NCBI GenBank assembly: GCA_946480085.1
Contig: CAMLHZ010000029.1
Span: forward strand, 1 to 18,564
Direction of reading: 5' to 3'
Length of the DNA stretch: 18,564 bases
Source: an uncultured Flavobacteriales bacterium
GTDB taxonomy: Bacteria; Bacteroidota; Bacteroidia; Flavobacteriales; Crocinitomicaceae
The translations under genes and the position numbers were made by a program. The notes under the pieces were generated by a model. That model searched no databases. It was not told the DNA's origin and saw only the letters and a list, made by a program, of their open reading frames with translations. Positions 1 to 6,947 of the stretch are shown piece by piece. The stretch's first letter is position 1. Each line of letters starts with the position of its first letter.

Positions 1-240
1 TCTCTATGTGCTTAAATCTCGTGTCTCAAATTCCAATACTGGCTTCAATCTCTCATAAATCTCTCGCTGAATCTGCAATCCTTTATTATCGTTATACCAT
101 TGCTGTAGTTCTTTCAATTCGACAACGAGGGCACGAGGTACACAAAGTAATAGCCCGTTAGGAACTATGTGTTCTATGTTCCTATGTGGTTCTGCTTCCT
201 CAATTTTCTTCGTGTTTAAACATTTCTTTACTTTTACTTC
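1..240. repeat. Intergenic stretch with short degenerate repeats
   Basis: No convincing gene is visible here. Positions 165-192 hold three imperfect units beginning CTATGT, spaced 8-9 nt apart, and 125-140 hold two imperfect ACGAGG units. Such degenerate tandem stretches are common between genes in Bacteroidota. On the minus strand a frame stays open from about 252 to a TAG at 4-6, but it has no ATG and runs through the repeats. The last roughly 40 codons (about 6-126) read like a helical protein end, so a decayed gene tail is possible but not shown. Confidence 0.45.
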
Positions 241-1008
241 ATGTTTTTCTTGTTATCAAAACTATTTTACATTTTCTTAAGTCCATTTACCTGGGCGATC
301 ATAGCCCTTTACTTTGCCTTTTTTTCCAAGAAAGAAATTCGCAAGAAACGTGGACGAATAGCGGCTATTTCCATCCTTCTTTTCTTTACCAATTCAGTTA
401 TTTATAAAGAATTTTGTCGACAATGGGAAGTATTTGGAACCCCGATAAACAACGTTCAAAAGGCAGATGTTGCTATTGTCTTAGGTGGAATGTCGGAATA
501 CAATACAGATCTGAAAACACTTAGTATTCGAAGAGGTGGTGACAGAATTTGGCAGGCCATTACACTTTACAAAAAAGGAAAAGTGAAAAAACTCCTGATT
601 TCGGGTGATCATGGATATGTAGTCGATCGCGGACTGCATGAAGCCAAACAAATGAAAGCTATTCTTGTACAATGGGGAATTCCTGAAGAAGACATTCTAA
701 TTGAAGAGAAGTCGAAAAACACCTATGAAAATGCAGTCGAAACAAAGAAGGTGCTGAAAAAAGAATTTCCGGAGGCCAAGAAATTCATTCTCGTAACCAG
801 CGGACGACATATGAAAAGAGCCGAAGCCTGCTTCTCAAAAGCTGGTTTACATTGTGCTACTTATTCTACGGATCTTTACACCGGACCAAAACGATTCTAT
901 ACGTTCTCAGACTTTATCACACCGGATGTTTCCGTAATAGACGATTGGCATGGCTTAATCAAGGAATGGGTTGGTTTTATCACCTATAAAATGACCGGAA
1001 AATGTTAG
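241..1008 (+). CDS. DUF218 / YdcF-SanA-ElyC family membrane protein
   Basis: A 255-residue protein with two hydrophobic N-terminal segments (about residues 2-27 and 38-54) followed by a DUF218 domain. Visible family motifs are IVLGG (79-83), SGDH (121-124), NTYENA (160-165) and TSGRHMKRA (186-194). E. coli relatives such as SanA and ElyC affect envelope barrier function and peptidoglycan or lipid-carrier metabolism; the biochemical activity of the family is poorly defined. The domain probably faces the periplasm. The ATG at 241 gives a natural membrane-anchor start; no Shine-Dalgarno is visible, as usual in this phylum. It precedes the desaturase by 119 nt, so it may be its own transcription unit. 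Family assignment is firm; the role here is unknown. Confidence 0.85.
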   Translation: MFFLLSKLFYIFLSPFTWAIIALYFAFFSKKEIRKKRGRIAAISILLFFTNSVIYKEFCRQWEVFGTPINNVQKADVAIVLGGMSEYNTDLKTLSIRRGGDRIWQAITLYKKGKVKKLLISGDHGYVVDRGLHEAKQMKAILVQWGIPEEDILIEEKSKNTYENAVETKKVLKKEFPEAKKFILVTSGRHMKRAEACFSKAGLHCATYSTDLYTGPKRFYTFSDFITPDVSVIDDWHGLIKEWVGFITYKMTGKC

Positions 1009-1026
1009 ATTTCTCAAGAAATAAAC

Positions 1027-1073
1027 AATTGAAAAACAACTAGTTGATAAATAGTTTCGATTTTTTTTCAATT
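1027..1073. other. Inverted repeat between ydcF-like gene and desaturase
   Basis: A perfect 10-bp inverted repeat (AATTGAAAAA at 1027-1036 and TTTTTCAATT at 1064-1073) encloses 27 nt that include a perfect 10-bp palindrome, CAACTAGTTG (1037-1046). The arms are AT-rich and no T-run follows the right arm, so it is a poor rho-independent terminator. An operator or a chance pairing in AT-rich DNA are both possible. Confidence 0.25.
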
Positions 1074-1127
1074 CCTCGAAATACAAATGCCTCTTAATTG
1101 CGTAGGTTAAGTACATTTGAAAGTCTT

Positions 1128-1859
1128 ATGATGCTATTAACATTCATTTTACTTCATTGGTTTGTCTCTTTATTTTGTCAAACCTTTTTCCTGCATCGCT
1201 ATGCGTCGCACAAAATGTTTACCATGAATAAATTCTGGGAGAGAACGTTTTACATGGTTACTTTCTTTTCTCAAGGTTCTTCATTTTTAAATCCCCGTGC
1301 ATACGCAATTATGCACCGCATGCATCATGCCTATAGCGACACTGAAAAAGATCCTCATTCACCGCATTTCTTTAAAGACGTTTGGCAAATGACACTTCAC
1401 ACCAAAGACATTTATGTTGATTATGTGAAGAACAAAACTCAACCTGAAAAGGCGTTTCAGGGGAATTATCCCGAATGGCCATTGATGGACGCCATTAGCG
1501 ACAGTTGGATTGTTCGTGTGCTTTTCGGAGTACTTTACTTCGTCATTTATCTTTATATAGCACCTCATTGGCTGTTCTTCCTTTTGCTTCCTGTACATTT
1601 CTTTATGGGACCAATTCACGGAGCTATCGTTAACTGGTGTGGGCACAAATACGGTTATGCCAACTATGATAACGATGACCACAGTAAAAACTCACTACCA
1701 ATTGACTTTTTACTAATGGGTGAACTAATGCAGAATAATCACCATAAATCTCCGAACAGCATCAATTTCGCGAAGAGATGGTGGGAATTTGATCCTACTT
1801 ATCCGGTTATCAAGTTCTTCCACTGGGTAGGAATTATCAAAATCAGAAAACTAACGTAA
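1128..1859 (+). CDS. Membrane fatty acid desaturase (acyl-CoA/acyl-lipid type)
   Basis: A roughly 243-residue integral-membrane di-iron desaturase. Numbered from the ATG at 1128, the histidine clusters are HRYASH (23-28), HRMHH (63-67), NWCGHK (169-174) and QNNHH (202-206), with hydrophobic segments between them, as expected for the delta-9-like family that puts a double bond into fatty acyl chains using O2 and electrons. A frame opens upstream at a TTG (1098), but ATG 1128 (or 1131) gives the usual short N-terminus ahead of the first membrane helix. The stop is one base before the next gene, so it is co-transcribed with the DUF1475 and DUF1295 genes. In context it may supply the monounsaturated chains that the CFA-like methyltransferases need (inference). 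Regiospecificity cannot be read from sequence. Confidence 0.9.
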   Translation: MMLLTFILLHWFVSLFCQTFFLHRYASHKMFTMNKFWERTFYMVTFFSQGSSFLNPRAYAIMHRMHHAYSDTEKDPHSPHFFKDVWQMTLHTKDIYVDYVKNKTQPEKAFQGNYPEWPLMDAISDSWIVRVLFGVLYFVIYLYIAPHWLFFLLLPVHFFMGPIHGAIVNWCGHKYGYANYDNDDHSKNSLPIDFLLMGELMQNNHHKSPNSINFAKRWWEFDPTYPVIKFFHWVGIIKIRKLT

Positions 1860-1860
1860 G

Positions 1861-2196
1861 ATGTCTCCAATAATACTACTGCGCATTTTGTTTTCGGGGA
1901 TCCTGATTTTTATGATTTACGTCACAATTACAACTTCTTTGGAATCAAATCTTTTTGAAGAATGGAATGCACTGACGTCTATTCCATGGATGAATGCTAC
2001 TTTATTCGATTTCTTCGCTAATGTAATTGCTCTTCTTGTACTGGTTTGGTATAGAGAAAGAACCATCACAATTAAGATTGTTTGGACCATCCTTTTCATC
2101 TGTTTTGGCAGTATGACTACTTGCATCTATTTCCTCATCGCCTTATTTCAAATGAACAAAACGGACTCATTACAAAAACTATTCTCAAAACGTTAG
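1861..2196 (+). CDS. Small DUF1475-like membrane protein
   Basis: A 111-residue protein with three predicted membrane helices (about residues 4-26, 46-67 and 73-98). The pattern of a polar link with 'SLESNLFEEWN', then 'ATLFDFF', then 'VWYRER' before the third helix resembles the small bacterial DUF1475 proteins; this call is from memory of the family and needs a profile search. No catalytic residues stand out. It starts one base after the desaturase stop and ends 2 nt before the DUF1295 start, so the three are very likely translated from one message. Proteins of this type often sit beside DUF1295 and CFA-like genes, which suggests an accessory role in acyl-lipid modification; no activity is known to me. 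Confidence 0.7.
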   Translation: MSPIILLRILFSGILIFMIYVTITTSLESNLFEEWNALTSIPWMNATLFDFFANVIALLVLVWYRERTITIKIVWTILFICFGSMTTCIYFLIALFQMNKTDSLQKLFSKR

Positions 2197-2198
2197 TT

Positions 2199-2987
2199 AT
2201 GGATGTACTTTTTCAGCTTCCGCTTATTTCTTTGGTTACCATGGTCATTTTTATGACAATCGTTTGGGCCATTGGAAGAACGATCAGGAACAACAGTATT
2301 GTTGATGTCTTTTGGGCATTCAATTTTCTAATTATTGCAGCAATTATTTTCATTAAAGCCGAAAGATTTAACGATCGAAAAATACTCGTTTGTTCACTTG
2401 CAGCGCTATGGAGTCTACGTTTGGGCATTTACCTCGGAGCTCGTGTATTCAGCCATATCCGTGTGGAAGAAGGACGATATGTTCAATTGCGTGAAGAATG
2501 GAAAGATAATGTGAACCTGAAGTTTTTCGCGTTTTTCCAAATGCAGGGAATTTCGAACGTATTTCTTTGCATTCCTTTCTTCATTATCGCTTCAAATACC
2601 GAAGAGAAATTGGGAATCATTGAATACATCGGCGCATCGATTTGGCTACTTTCAATCATCGGCGAAGGACTTTCAGATTATCAATTGGCGCGCTTCAAAA
2701 AGAATCCTGCAAACAAAGGAAAAGTATGTGAAGCCGGATTGTGGAATTATTCCCGTCATCCAAACTATTTCTTCCAAACAATGATCTGGACTGGCGTTTT
2801 CATTTTTGCACTTGGTTCTCCATACGGTTATATTGCCATTGTTTGTCCGCTGAGTATTGCTTTCCTGATTTTCAAGATCACCGGAATTCCAATGACAGAA
2901 GAACAAAGTATTCGCTCAAAAGGTGAAGCTTATTTGCAGTACCAGAAAACAACAAGCGTGTTTGTTCCTTGGTTTAAAAAAAAATAA
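2199..2987 (+). CDS. DUF1295 integral-membrane protein (steroid-reductase/ICMT-like)
   Basis: A 262-residue multi-pass membrane protein with about six hydrophobic segments and the diagnostic C-terminal motif GLWNYSRHPNYFFQ, shared by DUF1295, steroid 5-alpha-reductase-like and isoprenylcysteine-methyltransferase-like membrane enzymes. In those folds this region binds a nucleotide cofactor (NADPH or SAM). The ATG at 2199 was chosen over upstream in-frame codons because it lies 2 nt after the previous stop and begins just before the first helix. DUF1295 genes recur in bacterial clusters with CFA-like methyltransferases, so a reductase acting on a modified lipid is plausible but unproven. A palindromic repeat follows before the methyltransferase gene. 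Confidence 0.85.
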   Translation: MDVLFQLPLISLVTMVIFMTIVWAIGRTIRNNSIVDVFWAFNFLIIAAIIFIKAERFNDRKILVCSLAALWSLRLGIYLGARVFSHIRVEEGRYVQLREEWKDNVNLKFFAFFQMQGISNVFLCIPFFIIASNTEEKLGIIEYIGASIWLLSIIGEGLSDYQLARFKKNPANKGKVCEAGLWNYSRHPNYFFQTMIWTGVFIFALGSPYGYIAIVCPLSIAFLIFKITGIPMTEEQSIRSKGEAYLQYQKTTSVFVPWFKKK

Positions 2988-2992
2988 CAGAC

Positions 2993-3056
2993 ATCTCGGC
3001 TCCGCTCAGTGACCTTTAGCAAGACTGGAAGGTTATCTCGGCTCCGCTCGATAACC
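2993..3056. repeat. Paired GC-rich palindromic repeat units
   Basis: Two units share the 15-nt core ATCTCGGCTCCGCTC (2993-3007 and 3035-3049), 42 nt apart. The second is a perfect hairpin: GGTTATC (3031-3037) pairs with GATAACC (3050-3056) around a 12-nt loop. The first keeps only a right-hand arm, AGTGACC. They fill most of the 86-nt gap between two co-directional genes and are far more GC-rich than their surroundings. This type of element is dispersed between genes in many Bacteroidota. No T-run follows, so it is unlikely to be an intrinsic terminator. Confidence 0.7.
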
Positions 3057-3073
3057 TGATTCAACGATTATTT

Positions 3074-4105
3074 ATGTGGTATACATCCTTACTAGAAAAA
3101 AATAGAATTCCTGATTTCCTTATTCGTAAAGGCATTCGTGACTTGTTGAAAGTACGATTGAAAGATGAAAAGAAAGCAACTCCCGAACTGCAACAGGAGC
3201 ATTTGATGAAATTGATCGATGAACTCAAAGCTTCTCCAATTGCCGTAAATATGGTTGACGCAAACGAGCAGCATTACGAAGTTCCAACTGCGTTTTATCA
3301 ATATTGTCTGGGGCCACATCTGAAATACAGTTCAGGTTATTGGAAACCCGGAGTTACTGACATCGCTCAATCGGAGCAAGATATGCTGGAGCTTACTTGC
3401 GAGCGTGCTGAACTGAAAGATGGACAGAAAGTATTGGAATTGGGCTGTGGCTGGGGATCGTTGTCATTATTCATGTCGGCTAAATTCCCCAACTCAACGT
3501 TCAAAGTAGTTTCAAATTCCAGAACACAAAAGATCTACATCGACGAACAGGCAAAACTTCGTGGAATCAATAATCTCGAGGTGATTACCATGGACATGAA
3601 CGTGTTCGATATTGACCAAACATTTGATCGTGTGGTTTCCGTTGAAATGTTCGAACACATGCGCAACTATCAAAAGTTGATGGCAAAAGTAGCTTCGAAA
3701 CTGAATCCGGATGGAAAGCTCTTCATTCATATTTTCACGCACAAGGAATTTGCCTATAAATTTGAAGTTGTAGACGAAACGGATTGGATGAGTAAGTATT
3801 TCTTTACTGGTGGAATTATGCCTTCGGATGATTTAATGTTTTACTTCAACGATGATTTGAAAGTGGAAAAGCACTGGCACGTAAGTGGACAACATTACCA
3901 AAAAACTTCTGAAGCCTGGTTACAACGGATGGATGCGAATAAAGCTTCGATCATGCCGCTTTTCGAAGAAACTTACGGAAAAGAAAACGCTGTAAAATGG
4001 TGGGTTTTCTGGAGAATTTTCTACATGTCGTGTGCAGAACTTTGGGGATTCAACAAAGGCGAAGAATGGATTGTAAGTCATTACTTATTCAATAAAACGA
4101 AATAA
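3074..4105 (+). CDS. CFA-superfamily SAM methyltransferase, coclaurine-N-methyltransferase-like
   Basis: A 343-residue SAM-dependent methyltransferase. The SAM motif I is VLELGCGWG (120-128); the family signatures EMFEHM (191-196), YFFTGGIMPS (242-251) and GQHY (272-275) follow. The whole C-terminal half is closer to plant coclaurine N-methyltransferases and their bacterial relatives than to classic cyclopropane synthases. The Glu and His of EMFEH, the pair implicated in catalysis in coclaurine N-methyltransferase, are present. The cysteine of E. coli Cfa (C139) is serine here (LKYSSGYW, 83-90). No signal peptide or membrane helix is seen. The next gene starts 2 nt after the stop. Bacterial members sit with DUF1295, DUF1365 and CFA genes, so the substrate is more likely a lipid acyl chain than an alkaloid (inference). 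Confidence 0.85.
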   Translation: MWYTSLLEKNRIPDFLIRKGIRDLLKVRLKDEKKATPELQQEHLMKLIDELKASPIAVNMVDANEQHYEVPTAFYQYCLGPHLKYSSGYWKPGVTDIAQSEQDMLELTCERAELKDGQKVLELGCGWGSLSLFMSAKFPNSTFKVVSNSRTQKIYIDEQAKLRGINNLEVITMDMNVFDIDQTFDRVVSVEMFEHMRNYQKLMAKVASKLNPDGKLFIHIFTHKEFAYKFEVVDETDWMSKYFFTGGIMPSDDLMFYFNDDLKVEKHWHVSGQHYQKTSEAWLQRMDANKASIMPLFEETYGKENAVKWWVFWRIFYMSCAELWGFNKGEEWIVSHYLFNKTK

Positions 4106-4107
4106 TA

Positions 4108-5229
4108 ATGTGGAAATACCTTCCGGCTGTTTTCCTGGTACTTCTTGCGCTATTAAGCATTTTCAGAGCACCTACGAACTTTTTATGGAAGGTTAGTATC
4201 CTGATTACAGAGTTTTCATGGATTCCATTATTACTTACTCTAATATTGGTTGGAGTTGCATACTATTTCTACCCAAAAGCGTATTGGCTTCAAGGAATTT
4301 ATGCGATTGCATTCTTCCTGTTTGTTCTTCCTGTTTACAGAGCTTATGTTCAAAGCAGCGATCTACAAAAAGAAATTGAAGCGGAATTCGGTACAAAAAC
4401 TGGTGAAAATCCGATGAAGAAACCTTATTCTTTCTGGAGCTCATTCGGTTTAGGTGGCGAAAAGCAAATCTTTGAAGTTAGACCCTATCAAACCATTGAC
4501 GGAAAAGAATATAAGTTACATTTCTATCAGGCAAAAACAAACGAAGCCGCACCGTTAGTGATTGTTATTCACGGTGGTTCATGGGCCGCGGGTGATGCAA
4601 ATCAAATTCCCGAATTGAATGCTTATTTGTCGAATAGAGGAATTCATGTGGCATCTATCAATTATCGCTTTGCACCAAAATACAACTATCCAGCACCAGT
4701 AGAAGATGTAAAAGCGGCTTTAGAAAGCATAAAATCGCTGGCGAAAAGCAGGAATCTACCCATTTCTAAAATCATCTTGCTCGGTCGTTCAGCCGGTGGA
4801 CAAATTGCCTTACAAGCGGGTTATGGTGATTTGAAAAATGAAATTGACGGAATTGTTGCCTTTTATGCACCAGCTGATATGCTTTGGGGAGCAAAACAGA
4901 TTACCAATGACTGGGTTTTGGACGTTGATAAAGTAATGAAGGATTACATTGGTTGTTCTGTCAGAGAAAATGAAGCGCCGTACGTTGCTGCATCTGCACC
5001 GCCTTTGGTTAACGAATCAACTCCACCTACCCTTTTGATACACGGAAAAATTGATGCAATGGTTTCACACGAGCACAGTGTTCGATTGATGAAAGCATTG
5101 AAAAAACATCATGTAAAATCATATTTAATCGAATTGTCGAGCGCAACGCATGGTTGTGACTTCAATTTTAATGGTCCAAGCGGACAGATAAGCACATTTG
5201 CGATAGAACGATTTATTGCGAATTTGTAA
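4108..5229 (+). CDS. Membrane-anchored alpha/beta hydrolase (esterase/lipase, HSL-like)
   Basis: A 373-residue protein with three N-terminal hydrophobic segments (roughly residues 3-20, 28-52 and 58-76), then an alpha/beta-hydrolase domain. The oxyanion-hole motif HGGSW is at 155-159, the nucleophile elbow GRSAGG at 226-231 gives Ser228, and the likely acid and base are Asp316 (HGKIDA) and His348 (ATHG). All parts of the triad are therefore present and it should be active on an ester. This resembles the hormone-sensitive-lipase / BD-FAE type of carboxylesterase. It begins 2 nt after the methyltransferase stop, so the pair is tightly coupled. In this setting it could release or exchange modified acyl chains; the direction the domain faces is not clear from sequence. 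Confidence 0.85.
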   Translation: MWKYLPAVFLVLLALLSIFRAPTNFLWKVSILITEFSWIPLLLTLILVGVAYYFYPKAYWLQGIYAIAFFLFVLPVYRAYVQSSDLQKEIEAEFGTKTGENPMKKPYSFWSSFGLGGEKQIFEVRPYQTIDGKEYKLHFYQAKTNEAAPLVIVIHGGSWAAGDANQIPELNAYLSNRGIHVASINYRFAPKYNYPAPVEDVKAALESIKSLAKSRNLPISKIILLGRSAGGQIALQAGYGDLKNEIDGIVAFYAPADMLWGAKQITNDWVLDVDKVMKDYIGCSVRENEAPYVAASAPPLVNESTPPTLLIHGKIDAMVSHEHSVRLMKALKKHHVKSYLIELSSATHGCDFNFNGPSGQISTFAIERFIANL

Positions 5230-5270
5230 ACAAATTAGAGGAAGGTCAAAAGCCAAAAGAGGAAACATCC

Positions 5271-5305
5271 TAATTGGTAATTTGTAATTCGTCATTGGTA
5301 ATTAT
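5271..5305. repeat. Degenerate AT-rich tandem repeat before the FAD gene
   Basis: The 10-mer ATTGGTAATT occurs at 5273-5282 and 5294-5303, 21 nt apart, joined by related TAATT words. It fills the 81-nt gap between the hydrolase and the FAD gene. Similar short degenerate repeats occur between genes elsewhere in this window. No function can be assigned. Confidence 0.45.
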
Positions 5306-5310
5306 TTAAG

Positions 5311-6558
5311 ATGGAGAAACTTGCAATAGTAGGAACAGGAATAGCTGGAATGGGTTGTGGACATTTATTGCAACACAAATACGATATTCATCTGTTTGAG
5401 CAAAACGATTACATTGGTGGACATACAAATACGCTCTTTGTAAAAGAAGACAGCAAAATGGTGAGCATGGATACCGGTTTCATGGTTTTCAACTACCAAA
5501 CTTATCCTGAACTTTGTAAGTTGTTTGAGGAAATTGGTGCCCCGGTGAAGAAAACAGATATGTCGTTCAGTGTGCAGCACGTTCCAACCGGGTTGGAATA
5601 TTGTGGCTCTGGATTAAATGGTTTATTCGCGCAGCGCAAAAATATCTTTAGTCCAAAATTCATTTCCATGCTGATGAAGATATCGAGATTCAATAAACTG
5701 AGTGTTGCTATTTTGGATGATCCTGCTTACGACGGAATGACGATTGGTGAATACATCAAAAAGCACAATTTTGGGGAAGATATGCTTTGGAAATACCTGG
5801 TTCCGATGAGCGCTGCGGTTTGGTCGACTCCTATGGATAAAATGCTGGATTTTCCGGCAAAAACCTTAATTCGTTTCTTTTTCAATCACGGGTTCTTAGG
5901 ATTAAACACGCAACATCAGTGGTACACTTTGGAAGGTGGAAGTGAAAGCTACAAGCAAATCCTGATCAAACCCTTTAAAGATAGAATTCGAGTAAATTCA
6001 AAAGTACTTTCTGCAGAAAAAACAAGCGAAGAAAAAGTAGAATTGACTTTTGTGGATGGAAGAACAGAAACGTTTGATAAAGTCATTTTTGCTTCTCATG
6101 GAGATCAAACTTTGGCTTGTTTAAAAAATCCAACGGCACTTGAGCAAGAGCTGCTTTCTTGTTTTAAATACCAGTACAACAAAGCGACAGTTCATACAGA
6201 TGAGTCGATTATGCCAAAGACAAAAAAAGTGTGGAGCAGCTGGAATTACCGAATTGTAAACAAAGCCGGAAAATTGGAACCAACAACCATTTACTGGATG
6301 AATTCCCTACAAGGGGTTTCTGAGAAGGTCAACTATTTTGTAAGTATTAATGCAGAAGATGGAAGTGTTAATCCGGCAAGAATTATTCGTGAGTTCGACT
6401 ATGAGCATCCCTTATTTGACGTTGCAGCAATTAATGCGCAAGCACGTTTACAGGAATTGAATGCTGATGGTCCGATCTATTATTGCGGAAGTTATTTTAA
6501 TTATGGCTTCCATGAAGATGCGTATGCGAGTGCGGTGAAGTTGTGCAAAAACTTATAA
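5311..6558 (+). CDS. COG2907-type FAD-dependent oxidoreductase (flavin amine-oxidase fold)
   Basis: A 415-residue flavoprotein. The N-terminal Rossmann motif GTGIAG (8-13), the acidic residue at the end of beta-2 (Glu30) and the GGH segment (36-38) indicate FAD binding. The C-terminal signature YYCGSYFNYGFHEDAYASAV is typical of the predicted NAD/FAD-binding proteins of COG2907. Members occur beside DUF1365 and CFA synthase genes in many bacteria, and in some plants a related flavin domain is fused to cyclopropane synthase, so oxidation or desaturation of a modified acyl chain is the natural guess. It ends only 5 nt from the stop of the convergent small gene at 6564. The start at ATG 5311 places the dinucleotide-binding motif at the N-terminus as expected. 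Confidence 0.88.
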   Translation: MEKLAIVGTGIAGMGCGHLLQHKYDIHLFEQNDYIGGHTNTLFVKEDSKMVSMDTGFMVFNYQTYPELCKLFEEIGAPVKKTDMSFSVQHVPTGLEYCGSGLNGLFAQRKNIFSPKFISMLMKISRFNKLSVAILDDPAYDGMTIGEYIKKHNFGEDMLWKYLVPMSAAVWSTPMDKMLDFPAKTLIRFFFNHGFLGLNTQHQWYTLEGGSESYKQILIKPFKDRIRVNSKVLSAEKTSEEKVELTFVDGRTETFDKVIFASHGDQTLACLKNPTALEQELLSCFKYQYNKATVHTDESIMPKTKKVWSSWNYRIVNKAGKLEPTTIYWMNSLQGVSEKVNYFVSINAEDGSVNPARIIREFDYEHPLFDVAAINAQARLQELNADGPIYYCGSYFNYGFHEDAYASAVKLCKNL

Positions 6559-6563
6559 TTCCG

Positions 6564-6794
6564 TCATCTCGGCGGATGATTAGTAGTATCGGTATAAGCG
6601 TCATCACTCCAACCACCTTGATTTCCCATGTATTTTTTATTGGGATCGTAAGTTCCGTTTTTCATATCACGCATCATTCTATCAGCACGTTTCTGATTAT
6701 TACGAGCCGTGAGCCAGTTAGCTACAACGATAATTACAACAACCAAAACCAATAACCCACCAACACAAATCCATACAATTGCATCTTCACTCAT
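6564..6794 (-). CDS. Small hypothetical single-pass membrane protein
   Basis: A 76-residue protein with one strong hydrophobic helix (about residues 6-27, rich in Val, Ile and Leu), then a basic stretch (ARNNQKRADR) and an Asn/Gly/Asp-rich tail. I do not recognise a family. The positive-inside rule puts the C-terminal part in the cytoplasm. It is convergent with the FAD gene, with 5 nt between stops, and lies 153 nt downstream of the phosphatase gene. The clear helix, charge pattern and a good ATG at 6794 argue that it is real; the opposite-strand frame over the same bases is a shadow. Confidence 0.7.
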   Translation of the reverse strand: MSEDAIVWICVGGLLVLVVVIIVVANWLTARNNQKRADRMMRDMKNGTYDPNKKYMGNQGGWSDDAYTDTTNHPPR

Positions 6795-6910
6795 AAGACA
6801 TTCGTTTTAAATGAACTGTGGAAAAATACGATTAATTGGGAAGCTGGAATGAGAATCGTTGATTTTATTGTTTGGGATTCCCTGAAATGCACAACCAAAA
6901 ACACAATTTT

Positions 6911-6934
6911 ATGTTTTTATGTTTTTATGTTTTT
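6911..6934. repeat. Three-copy 8-bp tandem repeat
   Basis: ATGTTTTT is repeated exactly three times (6911-6918, 6919-6926, 6927-6934) with partial copies on both sides. It starts about 14 nt beyond the phosphatase stop on the minus strand. The copy number is likely to vary between strains because of slippage; it lies outside any reading frame. Confidence 0.8.
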
Positions 6935-6947
6935 ATAAAATCACGTT

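Noticed and set aside
1112..1119. TACATTTG just ahead of the desaturase, a perfect match to the Bacteroidota -7 box TAnnTTTG
   Set aside because: No TTG-type -33 box lies at the right distance, and transcription would start almost at the ATG, giving a leaderless message.
2082..2198. Longer DUF1295 start inside the DUF1475-like gene
   Set aside because: It would overlap the upstream gene by over 100 nt without a proper ATG; ATG 2199 fits the family and the operon spacing.
6821..6828. Minus-strand TATTTTTC as a promoter for the small membrane protein
   Set aside because: One mismatch to the -7 box and no -33 box at the expected distance.
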